A DNA stretch of 20,260 nucleotides from JAAYKT01 sp964408955 (GCA_964408955.1 CAYPBK010000043.1:1-20260), one strand, 5' to 3'; shown: positions 7,962 through 15,780, counted from the stretch's first letter. The notes: generated by a model not told the origin, from the sequence alone. A program made the numbers and translations.

Positions 7962-10900
7962 ATGTGCCTGGAAGAATTTATTAAAAACACTTCTACTTTA
8001 GCCTTTTCATACAATCGTATTATTATGGATGTAAACAACCAACCCTGTGATTTTGAAATTTTAGAAACAAATAAAACTTTTAGGAGCACGTTGGGTATAG
8101 AAGAATCACATGTATCAAGAAAAAGAATAACAGATTTTTTAATCACAATGGATGAAGAAAGAAATAGCTGGATCAGAGTGTTTGGAGAGATTGCCCTAAA
8201 CAATGGGAATAAAGAGTTTGTAAAGTATTCAAGATCCTTGAGAAAATGGTATAGAATGTTCGTAATATCTATCGAGAAATATTATTTTGCACTTTTTTTT
8301 ATTGAAATAGACGAGGAAAAGAAAAATGACGGAGAGCTGACATGTATCTATGAAACAGCCAGAGATATTACAGAAAAGCTACATGAGAAGAAAAAGATTG
8401 AAGAAGGCTTTGAAAACTTTCAAAACTTCTTTACAATAATTGATTATATTATTATTGTTTCCACGACAAAGGGTAAAATCTTGTATATAAATAAAGCTTT
8501 TACAACAAAATTAGGGTACGATGGTGAAGACATCAAGAATATGCAGGTAATTGATTTGCATCCGAAAGAATACATCAAAGAAGCAGGTAGTTTATTTTCT
8601 GAGTTTATGAAAGGCAGAAAGAATATATTTGTTACTATTCCTTTAAAGAAAAAAGATGGTGGGCGAATACTTTTTGAAACCGCGGCTTGGTTTGGCACTT
8701 GGGATGGAGAGGACTGTATTTATACTCTGGCAAAGGATTTGACCGATGAGCAGGAATATCTAAAAAAACTCAATAAAGCTTTTGATTTAAATCCGGCAAT
8801 AGTGACAATTAATTCGTTAACTGACGGCACTTTTCTTGAGGTTAATAAAGCCTTCATTAAAAAGCTGGGATATACAAATGAGGAAATAATTGGAGAGAAT
8901 TATAAGGAATCAGAAATTTTCGAAGATAAAGAGATAATAGACAAAACAATAGAACGATTAAAAAAAGGTTTCGAGGTTTCTGAACTGGAAATAAAAATTA
9001 AAAGAAAAGACGGTAAAATGCTCGATGGTGTCCTCTCTGCCGAGCTGATAGAAAACCGCGGCAAAAGGTTCTTGTTAACTGCAATTATAGACATAACAGA
9101 GAAAAAACAAAGAATGAGAGAGCTTGCTTATCAGGCAGATATACAAAAAATATTTATGAACATAGCGACAAAGTATATAAATATTCCTATTTCGAACATA
9201 GATGAAGCTATTAACCAATCTTTGGGTGAGATAGGGAGATTTATAGGGGCTGATAGGGTATATGTTTTTGAATACGATTGGGAAAGTAACGTGGCTAATA
9301 ATACCTATGAATGGTGCGAGGAAGGAATTCCTCCACAGATTGAAAACCTCCAAGGATTTCCTTTAGAGATTGCTGCAGATTGGGTTAAAATTCATAAAAA
9401 AGGAAAAACCCTTTATTTGGAGGATGTTTACTCTCTTTCAAAGGACGATGATACAAGGAAATTTCTAGTACCCCAAGGTATAAAAAGCTTAATTACAATT
9501 CCTATTATTAAAAATGATACATGTATAGGCTTTATTGGATTTGATTCAGTAAAAAAACATCGCATATATACCGAGACGGAAGAAAGAATTTTAAGTACTT
9601 ATGCTAATATGCTTATGAATATAAGTATAAGAAGGAAATTAGAAGAAAGTCTGGTAAAAGCAAAGGAGCTGGCGGAGGATGCAAATATAGCAAAAAGCAG
9701 ATTTCTCGCCAATATGTCTCATGAAATAAGAACACCTATGAATGGCATTCTTGGATTTATGCAGCTATTAGAGTGTACCCAGCTTTCTCCAATGCAGCTG
9801 GAGTATTTGGATATGATGAAATCCTCCGCGACAACATTGCTAAGTATAATTAATGACGTTTTGGACTTATCAAGGATAGAAGCAGGAAGAATCGAATTAG
9901 AGAAAGCAGATTTTGACTTAAAGGAAGCGGTAGAAGCTGCTGTTATTCCGTTGTCACTTAAAGCAAAAGAAAAAGGCGTTGACTTTAAGGTTGTTTTTGG
10001 TAATGACGTGCCTTGGAATATTAACGGTGATTTTACAAAAGTAAAGCAAATATTAATAAATCTTGCGGGAAACGCAGTTAAATTTACTGAGGCGGGACAA
10101 ATACTTATAAAGGTTGATAAAGTTAAAAAGAACAAATCCAAGGACTATATTAGATTTGTTATCAGTGATACAGGAATAGGTATTGATGAAAACACGTTAA
10201 TTCACCTTTTTAAACCTTTCACCCAGGGTGACAGCTCATTAACGAAAAAACACGGCGGAACAGGCTTAGGTCTTTCAATTTGCAAAGCTTATATAGATGC
10301 AATGGATGGTGAAATACATGTCAAAAGCAAATTAAACCAGGGCTCATCTTTTATAGTTACTATTCCCTTTGTTAAAGCTGAAAGCACTGATAAATATACT
10401 GAAATAGACTATAGTATATTTAAAGGTAAAAGAATCATGATAATTGATGATGATGAGGTAAACAGGGAAATAGCAAAAATTTTCCTTCAGGAAGCAGGCT
10501 CTATGGTTACAACAGTTAATAATGCAACTAAGGCAATAGCCAGGCTTGCGAATAGGGATAAAAAAGTCTTTGATGTAATTTTAGCAGATTATTGTAATGA
10601 TGCTGACGCTATTGATTTACCCGCAATTCTAAAAGCAATGCATTCAACGAAGGATATTCCTTTAATAATTGGGGCATCTGAAGTAAAAGAACAAGAGGCT
10701 GAAAGGCTAAAATCTAAGGGTACTACTTGTGTAGTGACAAAGCCTTATAAAAGAATGGATTTGCTTAATTGTTTTATTAAGGTATTTCAAGGCGAAGAGG
10801 GGGATAAAGAATCCATACATATATTAGAACATAAACTAAAAGCCTTGCTTGTTGAGGATGATGATATTTGCCGTATGGTTTTTAGGAAAATGCTTGAATT

Positions 10901-11207
10901 TATAGGAATTGAATATGATGAGGCGATAAACGGCAAGGAAGCTTTATCACTGTATTCACAAGGAGACTATGATTTGATTTTTATGGATTGCCAAATGCCT
11001 GTAATGGATGGCTATGAAGCGACAAAGAAGATACGTAAAATGGGAAAGAATATACATATACCTATAATTGCAACCACAGCTTATGCTATGCAAGGCGATG
11101 AAGAAAAATGCTTTGAAGCCGGCATGGATGATTATATCAGTAAACCTGTTGATATAGAAAAAATAAAAAGAGTTATTAAAAATTGGTGCCCCGGGCATGA
11201 CGTTTAA
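7962..11207 (+). CDS. Soluble hybrid sensor histidine kinase with PAS, GAF and two receiver domains
   Basis: A 1081-residue cytoplasmic sensor with no signal peptide or membrane helix. Domains in order: a divergent PAS-like region (about 1-130), PAS (about 147-262, YINKAFTTKLGY), PAS (about 266-385, VNKAFIKKLGY), GAF (about 398-555), HisKA (about 577-642) with the H-box SHEIRTP and phospho-acceptor His587, and HATPase_c (about 685-803) with the N-box NLAGNAVKF, DTGIGI and GGTGLGLSI. Then come receiver 1 (about 822-940, predicted Asp876) and receiver 2 (about 960-1075, Asp1009 in FMDCQMPVMDGYEA). Receiver 1 keeps the acidic triad and KP lysine, but the segment after its Asp (YCNDADAID) is far from the usual xMPxMDG. 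There is no HPt or output domain, so phosphotransfer must go to another protein or serve internal control. Divergent from the XRE repressor, with shared operators, so likely controlled by it. Signal unknown. Confidence 0.92.
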   Translation: MCLEEFIKNTSTLAFSYNRIIMDVNNQPCDFEILETNKTFRSTLGIEESHVSRKRITDFLITMDEERNSWIRVFGEIALNNGNKEFVKYSRSLRKWYRMFVISIEKYYFALFFIEIDEEKKNDGELTCIYETARDITEKLHEKKKIEEGFENFQNFFTIIDYIIIVSTTKGKILYINKAFTTKLGYDGEDIKNMQVIDLHPKEYIKEAGSLFSEFMKGRKNIFVTIPLKKKDGGRILFETAAWFGTWDGEDCIYTLAKDLTDEQEYLKKLNKAFDLNPAIVTINSLTDGTFLEVNKAFIKKLGYTNEEIIGENYKESEIFEDKEIIDKTIERLKKGFEVSELEIKIKRKDGKMLDGVLSAELIENRGKRFLLTAIIDITEKKQRMRELAYQADIQKIFMNIATKYINIPISNIDEAINQSLGEIGRFIGADRVYVFEYDWESNVANNTYEWCEEGIPPQIENLQGFPLEIAADWVKIHKKGKTLYLEDVYSLSKDDDTRKFLVPQGIKSLITIPIIKNDTCIGFIGFDSVKKHRIYTETEERILSTYANMLMNISIRRKLEESLVKAKELAEDANIAKSRFLANMSHEIRTPMNGILGFMQLLECTQLSPMQLEYLDMMKSSATTLLSIINDVLDLSRIEAGRIELEKADFDLKEAVEAAVIPLSLKAKEKGVDFKVVFGNDVPWNINGDFTKVKQILINLAGNAVKFTEAGQILIKVDKVKKNKSKDYIRFVISDTGIGIDENTLIHLFKPFTQGDSSLTKKHGGTGLGLSICKAYIDAMDGEIHVKSKLNQGSSFIVTIPFVKAESTDKYTEIDYSIFKGKRIMIIDDDEVNREIAKIFLQEAGSMVTTVNNATKAIARLANRDKKVFDVILADYCNDADAIDLPAILKAMHSTKDIPLIIGASEVKEQEAERLKSKGTTCVVTKPYKRMDLLNCFIKVFQGEEGDKESIHILEHKLKALLVEDDDICRMVFRKMLEFIGIEYDEAINGKEALSLYSQGDYDLIFMDCQMPVMDGYEATKKIRKMGKNIHIPIIATTAYAMQGDEEKCFEAGMDDYISKPVDIEKIKRVIKNWCPGHDV

Positions 11208-11229
11208 AAGGATTAAAGTTTGATGATAT

Positions 11230-11265
11230 AAAAAAGAGGCAGGGATACATATTTTCCTACCTCTT
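11230..11265 (-). terminator. Hairpin terminator of the GntR operon, possibly bidirectional
   Basis: The stem pairs 11234-11243 with 11256-11265 (6 bp, one C.A mismatch, 3 bp) around a 12-base loop. On the minus strand the stem is followed by six T (complement of 11230-11235), so it best serves the convergent redox/GntR operon. It may also stop kinase transcripts, but the plus-strand side lacks a U-tract. Confidence 0.55.
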
Positions 11266-11273
11266 ATCATTGC

Positions 11274-11996
11274 TTAATTCTTATTTAGTCCTTTCAATTC
11301 TTTTTTGCCGGTGACAAGGATCTCTTTCATTTTTTTAGCAGACTCATCAATATTTTTTTCTAGTATGAATTTATATAGCTGTCTATGCTTTATCAGAGAT
11401 TTCTTCCTGAAATCTTTAGTTTCGAAATACATTTTAATTAGGTTTTTACAAACCGGTTCAAAAGATTTAAAAATCATAGCAAATACAGTATTTCCTGAAG
11501 CAATAGTAATTCTATAGTGGAATAAATAGTTAAAATCAACAAATTCATTGATATCAGTTAAGTCGCCTTTTTCTATATCCGCTAATAGTGACTCCATAAT
11601 ATTTAAGTCCTCTTGGGTTCTATTGACTGCAGCCAGCTTTGCACTTTCTATCTCTATAAGCATCCTTGTATCTATCATGTCATTAAGTAGCTTAATATTG
11701 AGTTTGCCTTTATTATAGCTCATGATGGAAGAAAGCATTTGGGGAGTTCCTTCAATTTCAAAGTCAAGAACTATAGTTCCTTTTCTCGGTCTTATATCAA
11801 CAAAGCCTTTGGAGGCAAGGTCAATGAGACCGGCATTGACAATACTGCGGCTAATTCCCATTTGTGACGCAATTTCCCTTTCAGCAGGAAGTTTGTCACC
11901 GGGTTTAAATACACCTGATATTATTTTGGCTTCCATTTCTTTTATAAAAAGTTCTTTTAGGCTTTCTGCCTTTAGCTTCTGTAAGTTATTATCCAT
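11274..11996 (-). CDS. GntR-family repressor, FadR/FCD subfamily
   Basis: A 240-residue regulator. The N-terminal winged helix (about residues 8-80) shows ISGVFKPGDKLPAEREIASQMGISRSIV...LASKGFVDIRPRKGT, the GntR signature. The C-terminal region (about 100-232) is an all-helical FCD ligand-binding domain, with the FNYLFHYRITIASGN helix and a downstream KHRQLYKFI helix supplying two of the conserved histidines of the family metal/ligand pocket. FCD regulators usually bind small organic acids or acyl compounds and release DNA on ligand binding. It is the last gene of the operon. The ATG lies 2 bases after the stop codon of the reductase gene, and its ribosome-binding site (GAGG) sits in the last codons of that gene, so translation is probably coupled. 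A TGGTnnnACCA palindrome at the operon promoter is its likely operator. Confidence 0.9.
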   Translation of the reverse strand: MDNNLQKLKAESLKELFIKEMEAKIISGVFKPGDKLPAEREIASQMGISRSIVNAGLIDLASKGFVDIRPRKGTIVLDFEIEGTPQMLSSIMSYNKGKLNIKLLNDMIDTRMLIEIESAKLAAVNRTQEDLNIMESLLADIEKGDLTDINEFVDFNYLFHYRITIASGNTVFAMIFKSFEPVCKNLIKMYFETKDFRKKSLIKHRQLYKFILEKNIDESAKKMKEILVTGKKELKGLNKN

Positions 11997-11998
11997 AA

Positions 11999-13222
11999 TT
12001 ACCTCGCTCTCGGCACTATTAATTCCAGATCACTTAAGGGAAAGGAACTGCAAGGATGAATATACCCATATTCTTTGTCCGCCAGTCGTCTTCCGTCATC
12101 TGTATCGGTTATATAAACATCGCCTTTAATTAAAAGAGATCTGCAAAAACCGCAGGCACCGCTCCTGCATATGGATGGAGGCCTCATACCTGCTCTTTCC
12201 ATGGCAACTAAAACAGACTCCTTAGCTGACGCTGCTATGTTTTGTTTTTTTCCGCCCATATGGACGGTAATCTGATAGCTATCCCCTGCCCTATCCTTTG
12301 AATATTCTTTCACTTGATTAATATCCTTTATTTCGCCGTAGGTCTCCCATCTTATCAATTTTCTGCTTAGATTGAGGGCTTGCAATTCTTTATGCAAAAA
12401 CTCATACATAACCTGTGGCCCGCATATAAAAACAGTTGTATCTTTGGGAGCTGCATATTTTTTAATTAAATCACAGGTGAGGAAACCATTCTCACAACTT
12501 TCTGCTTTTTCCGCACTTAAGACATGAATTATTTTAATTTTATTCTTTGATTCCTTTGCCAAATCATCTAATTCTTTATGAAAGATAATATCATTTATTG
12601 TATTACTACCATAGAGTAAAGTCATCTTGATATCTAACGTTCCTTCAACAATGCTTTTGGCAATTGACCTAAAGGGCGTTATACCACAACCGCCGGCTAA
12701 ACCTATTATACTTTTAGAATCACGGAGTTTTTCATAATAAAAATGACCTTGTGGGTCGCTGCACTTTACTATGGTTCCAATTCGCCAATTATTAAATATA
12801 TAATTGGAAACATATCTGCCCTCCGATCTTTCTACAGTAATTTCATAAAACCCATCCAGAGCTTCTTTAGGCGAAGAAGATATAGAGTAAGGTCTGGTAA
12901 CGACAGTATCTTCAATATTGAAGGTAAAGCTCAAATATTGCCCGGGGCGAAATTGAGGAAGTTCAAAGGTACCGGAATTCCTATGAGGAATCAATCTGTA
13001 GGTTGTTGCTTTTTCAGTATTTTTAATAATCTCGGAAACAGATAGATACTGGTGCTCCGGATGTAGTCTGTTAGCAAGCACATTAACCGGGGGAGCTTCG
13101 TTAATTGGTTTCGTCGAGGCGTTTTCTATTTTTCTTTTTCTGCCGGGGATTAGTTTTTTAAATTCAAGTAAGTCCAGAAAACCAAATGGTTTAATATTTA
13201 TATCTACTTTGTTTTTACTCAT
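11999..13222 (-). CDS. FAD/NAD(P)H oxidoreductase fused to a C-terminal 2Fe-2S ferredoxin domain
   Basis: A 407-residue electron-transfer protein of the phenol-hydroxylase-reductase/PaaE order: FAD domain, NAD(P) domain, plant-type ferredoxin. The flavin motif is RPYS at residues 110-113, the nucleotide-binding turn is GGCGITP at 177-183, and FICGPQVMYEFL follows near 270. The iron-sulfur ligands are Cys352, Cys357, Cys360 and Cys391 (CX4CX2CX30C), all present. A 55-60 residue leader precedes the FAD barrel; it is not a signal peptide and its role is unknown. The start ATG overlaps the stop of the upstream flavoprotein gene (ATGA), with GGAGG 10 bases upstream. Expected reaction: hydride from NAD(P)H to FAD, then single electrons through the 2Fe-2S cluster to a partner. 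The adjacent CrtI-like protein is the natural partner (inference). Oxygenase-type partners are not present nearby. Confidence 0.88.
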   Translation of the reverse strand: MSKNKVDINIKPFGFLDLLEFKKLIPGRKRKIENASTKPINEAPPVNVLANRLHPEHQYLSVSEIIKNTEKATTYRLIPHRNSGTFELPQFRPGQYLSFTFNIEDTVVTRPYSISSSPKEALDGFYEITVERSEGRYVSNYIFNNWRIGTIVKCSDPQGHFYYEKLRDSKSIIGLAGGCGITPFRSIAKSIVEGTLDIKMTLLYGSNTINDIIFHKELDDLAKESKNKIKIIHVLSAEKAESCENGFLTCDLIKKYAAPKDTTVFICGPQVMYEFLHKELQALNLSRKLIRWETYGEIKDINQVKEYSKDRAGDSYQITVHMGGKKQNIAASAKESVLVAMERAGMRPPSICRSGACGFCRSLLIKGDVYITDTDDGRRLADKEYGYIHPCSSFPLSDLELIVPRAR

Positions 13223-14778
13223 TTCTTATTCACCTCCAAAAACCTTTTATAAGTCAGCAAAGCAGCCATTTCTCCTGACATCAATGAACTGGAGTAACCA
13301 TGGCAGCGAACTGCAAAACCACCTGAAAACTGCAGCCCTTTTATATAGTTTTCATCATTCATACACATAAGCCTGGGTAGAATGGAGTCCCACGGTCCGG
13401 GCTCATATCCATAGACGCTTCCGTTAAAAGCTTTTGTATAATGGGCGAAGGTTGACGGTGTGGCAATCTCTATTTCTTCGATAAAGTCTCTGATGTTGAC
13501 ATTTAAGGCTTTCTCAAATTCATCTATCATATCGTCTGCCAGTTTACTTTTTAAATAGAAATAGTCTTCCGGCTTTACATCTGACCAGCATTCTCCTCTA
13601 AAAAGTGTTGTAAAGGACATAATGGACGTGCCCGATGGCGAACAATCGGGAATCGCATTATTCAGGCAAATGGTCGCTTGCCCCATAGGCCTGCTAAGAA
13701 TGGAAAAGTCATCGTAGATATCATTTGTATCCGGAATACTGTAAACAAAATAACCATATTCATTAAGACCGAGTTCTTCAAAGGTTTTATCCAAGCCGAG
13801 ATACACTACAAAAGCTGAAAAACCCACTTTTCTGGCATTACAGGTTTTATAAGCAATATCAGGGACTTCAGTTTTTGGATATATTAGCTGGCTATAAACA
13901 AGATGAGGGCTTGCATTTGATACTATATGGTTTGTTTTTATCCTATCTCCCTGGGACGTTTCTATTCCCACCACCTGACCGTTTTCAACCAGGATTTTTT
14001 CTACCTTTGTGTTATATTCTATATGTCCTCCAAGCTCACGGATCTTCATATCTAATGCGCAGGTATAACCGTGGGATCTATGCTTTGGCAAATAAGCTCC
14101 TTTAGTAATGTACTTATAAAGCATGGCAGCAAATAAAGTAAAGCTCATTCCTTTGGTACCCATACCCAAGTAACACCAATATGCAGTTACAATTTTTTGT
14201 GCTAAATAAGGCATTTTTAATGAGTCGAGTACTTGTTGAAGTGAATATGGAGCTGTTTTAAGAAAATTAGAATACTTATCTGTAAGTACCTTTTTGTCCG
14301 CATTGCCTTTCGATTCGGCAATGTAATTAAGGGCGTTTACAACTTCCTCGCAGAGGTAGACAAACCTTCTTACAGAATGAGATGAACCGGGTACATATTC
14401 TTCGATTTTTCCTATATACTCTTCCACACCGAAAGGTATATTTATGTCAAGTCTGCCACCGATTTCATTGGGTATTACAAGGCGGTATGCTTCCGGAACT
14501 CGAACCCATTCGGTTTTTATCCCGATTCTGTCTTCTAAAAGTGCTCTTAGATTTCCTTTGTCCTCGTAAGGTCCGAAATCGGAAATTTCATGTAAAGATG
14601 GTTCAAACTCGAAGCGACCTCTTACAAAGCTTGTAGCAAAACCCCCGGGAAGGTTATGCTGCTCTAAAAGTAAGGTTTTTAGACCTTTGCCCGCAAGAGT
14701 AGCGGCTGCCGTCAAACCTCCGTTGCCCGCACCGACTACCACAGCATCGTATTCCTTGGCAAGGCTATTATGAGACAT
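13219..14778 (-). CDS. CrtI / retinol-saturase-like FAD-dependent oxidoreductase
   Basis: A flavoprotein of about 519 residues. The N-terminal dinucleotide-binding fold reads YDAVVVGAGNGGLTAAATLAGKG...LLLEQHNLPGG, with GxGxxG and a ribose-binding Glu. The C-terminal FAD-contact segment is GLQFSGGFAVRCHGYSSSLMSGEMAA. Overall organisation and length match the phytoene desaturase / all-trans-retinol 13,14-reductase group, which desaturate or saturate polyene or isoprenoid chains. It could also be one of many uncharacterised bacterial members, so the substrate is not assignable. No carotenoid synthesis genes (crtB, crtE, crtM) are near. An ATG at 14784 also exists, but the G6 ribosome-binding run (14786-14791) is only one base from it and 7 bases from the ATG at 14778, so the latter is preferred. 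First gene of the operon, overlapping the reductase by four bases. Confidence 0.82.
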   Translation of the reverse strand: MSHNSLAKEYDAVVVGAGNGGLTAAATLAGKGLKTLLLEQHNLPGGFATSFVRGRFEFEPSLHEISDFGPYEDKGNLRALLEDRIGIKTEWVRVPEAYRLVIPNEIGGRLDINIPFGVEEYIGKIEEYVPGSSHSVRRFVYLCEEVVNALNYIAESKGNADKKVLTDKYSNFLKTAPYSLQQVLDSLKMPYLAQKIVTAYWCYLGMGTKGMSFTLFAAMLYKYITKGAYLPKHRSHGYTCALDMKIRELGGHIEYNTKVEKILVENGQVVGIETSQGDRIKTNHIVSNASPHLVYSQLIYPKTEVPDIAYKTCNARKVGFSAFVVYLGLDKTFEELGLNEYGYFVYSIPDTNDIYDDFSILSRPMGQATICLNNAIPDCSPSGTSIMSFTTLFRGECWSDVKPEDYFYLKSKLADDMIDEFEKALNVNIRDFIEEIEIATPSTFAHYTKAFNGSVYGYEPGPWDSILPRLMCMNDENYIKGLQFSGGFAVRCHGYSSSLMSGEMAALLTYKRFLEVNKK

Positions 14779-14805
14779 AGTCATTCCCCCCTATATAATT
14801 ATATC

Positions 14806-14820
14806 GGTGGTACAACCACC
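14806..14820. promoter_or_regulatory. Putative GntR/FCD operator
   Basis: The perfect palindrome GGTGGT-ACA-ACCACC contains TGGTnnnACCA, the core shape of known FadR-subfamily operators. It lies just downstream of the predicted transcription start of the operon that ends in a GntR/FCD gene, a position where binding would block transcription. Confidence 0.6.
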
Positions 14821-14830
14821 AACCAATATA

Positions 14831-14859
14831 ATTTTACCACATTATTACAAATGTGGCAA
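14831..14859 (-). promoter_or_regulatory. Promoter of the flavoprotein-reductase-GntR operon
   Basis: On the minus strand: TTGCCA (complement of 14854-14859), 17-base spacer, then TAAAAT (complement of 14831-14836), with a TG one base before the -10 (extended -10). The spacer and -35 coincide with an imperfect 10-bp inverted repeat, TTACCACATT (14834-14843) and AATGTGGCAA (14850-14859), which could be a second regulator site or a coincidence of composition. Confidence 0.65.
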
Positions 14860-14905
14860 TAGGCGAATGATTTAAAAAAACATGCGCTGGCGCAACATTT
14901 AGGCG

Positions 14906-14934
14906 TTAAGATGGCAACTAAAATTTAATATAAT
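14906..14934 (+). promoter_or_regulatory. Candidate promoter of the alkyltransferase gene
   Basis: TTAAGA (14906-14911), 17-base spacer, TATAAT (14929-14934): 4/6 and 6/6 matches. It points away from the redox operon and would give a 5' leader of roughly 100 bases or more before the alkyltransferase start. I see no strong hairpin or known riboswitch motif in that leader. Confidence 0.5.
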
Positions 14935-15042
14935 AATTTTAAAATGGAATCAAAGATTTGTTAATTAGCGGCTTGAGCATGTAGTTTAGACTGCTGTAAA
15001 TGCTAAGAGGTAGTAGCAGAAGGCGCATTTAAATTAACTAGG

Positions 15043-15648
15043 GTGCTGAATTATATGTATTCTTTCTCTAATATAGGGGAAATTACAAAAAGCAATGAAA
15101 TTTTGCAAAAAATTTTTATGTGGGTGGAAAAATTGGCTGATAATCGAAAAGAAAAGGTATATTGGACCTTGTTAGATCACGGGATATGGAAATTGCATAT
15201 TGCCGCTACTGATAGAGGACTATGCTACGTTGGTTCTCCGGATGCACCGCTAGGTGAACTGGCTGAGTGGGTTAGGAAACATATTCCTGATAGTGAACTA
15301 ATAGAGGAAAAGAATATGATGGAACCTTACGAATCGGAGTTAGTTGAGTATTTAGACGGCAGGAGAAAAGAATTTGTAAAGCCTCTTGATTTACGGGGAA
15401 CTGAATTTCAGCAAATTGTTTGGGCTGAATTATTAAAAGTGCCTTTTGGCAAAGCAGCTACATATACAGAGATTGCAGAAAGGATTAATAGACCTGATGC
15501 AGCACGAGCCGTTGGCACAGCTATAGGGGCGAATCCGGTTTTGATTACTGTTCCATGTCACCGCATGTTTGGAAAGAGAGGAGAATGGAGAGGTTATCGT
15601 GGTGGGCTTAAGATGAAAGGGCAACTGCTTGAAATAGAAAAAAAGTAG
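15043..15648 (+). CDS. ogt: Methylated-DNA--protein-cysteine (O6-alkylguanine) methyltransferase
   Basis: A suicide DNA-repair enzyme that moves the alkyl group from O6-alkylguanine to its own cysteine. The active-site motif VPCHRMFGKRGEWRGYRGGL is clear, with nucleophile Cys172 (numbered from the GTG at 15043). Upstream are the DNA-binding helix-turn-helix segment TEFQQIVWAELLKVPFGKAATYTEIAERINRPDAARAVGTAIGANP and, at the N-terminus, the short Ogt-type beta domain (VYWTLLDHGIWKLHIAATDRGLCYVGS). The start is uncertain. The GTG at 15043 has no good ribosome-binding site. Homology begins near residue 36. A TTG at 15133 has GGTGG a few bases upstream and would give a typical compact protein of about 171 residues. 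Monocistronic, divergent from the redox operon and ended by a strong terminator. Confidence 0.88.
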   Translation: MLNYMYSFSNIGEITKSNEILQKIFMWVEKLADNRKEKVYWTLLDHGIWKLHIAATDRGLCYVGSPDAPLGELAEWVRKHIPDSELIEEKNMMEPYESELVEYLDGRRKEFVKPLDLRGTEFQQIVWAELLKVPFGKAATYTEIAERINRPDAARAVGTAIGANPVLITVPCHRMFGKRGEWRGYRGGLKMKGQLLEIEKK

Positions 15649-15733
15649 TCGAAGCATAAAGCGAGTGTAAATATATGAGGCGGCACAAAATAAATGCCGG
15701 ACACGATGTACAGGCAGTTATTGAACAATTACC
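15649..15733. other. Short untranslated spacer after ogt
   Basis: About 85 bases between the ogt stop and its terminator. A 7-base GCGGCAC (15680-15686) is the exact reverse complement of GTGCCGC at 15782-15788 on the far side of the terminator. A 35-codon open frame (15675-15782) runs through the terminator, lacks a ribosome-binding site and is not credible as a gene. Nothing else is seen. Confidence 0.4.
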
Positions 15734-15780
15734 AACCTTCTGCTATTATTTAGGTAATATAATGGCGGAAGGTTTTTTAT
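15734..15780 (+). terminator. Strong intrinsic terminator after ogt
   Basis: A 16-bp stem including G.T wobbles (left 15734-15749, right 15759-15774) with a 9-base loop, followed by TTTTTT (15773-15778). It separates ogt from the ABC export genes. Confidence 0.85.

Noticed and set aside
13219..14784. Carotenoid biosynthesis locus suggested by the CrtI-like protein
   Set aside because: No phytoene synthase, prenyl-diphosphate synthase or cyclase gene is present, and the partner genes are a reductase-ferredoxin and a GntR repressor.
14935..15042. Riboswitch in the ogt leader
   Set aside because: The leader shows no stable multi-helix fold or terminator and no conserved motif that I can recognise, and no known riboswitch class is linked to alkyltransferases.
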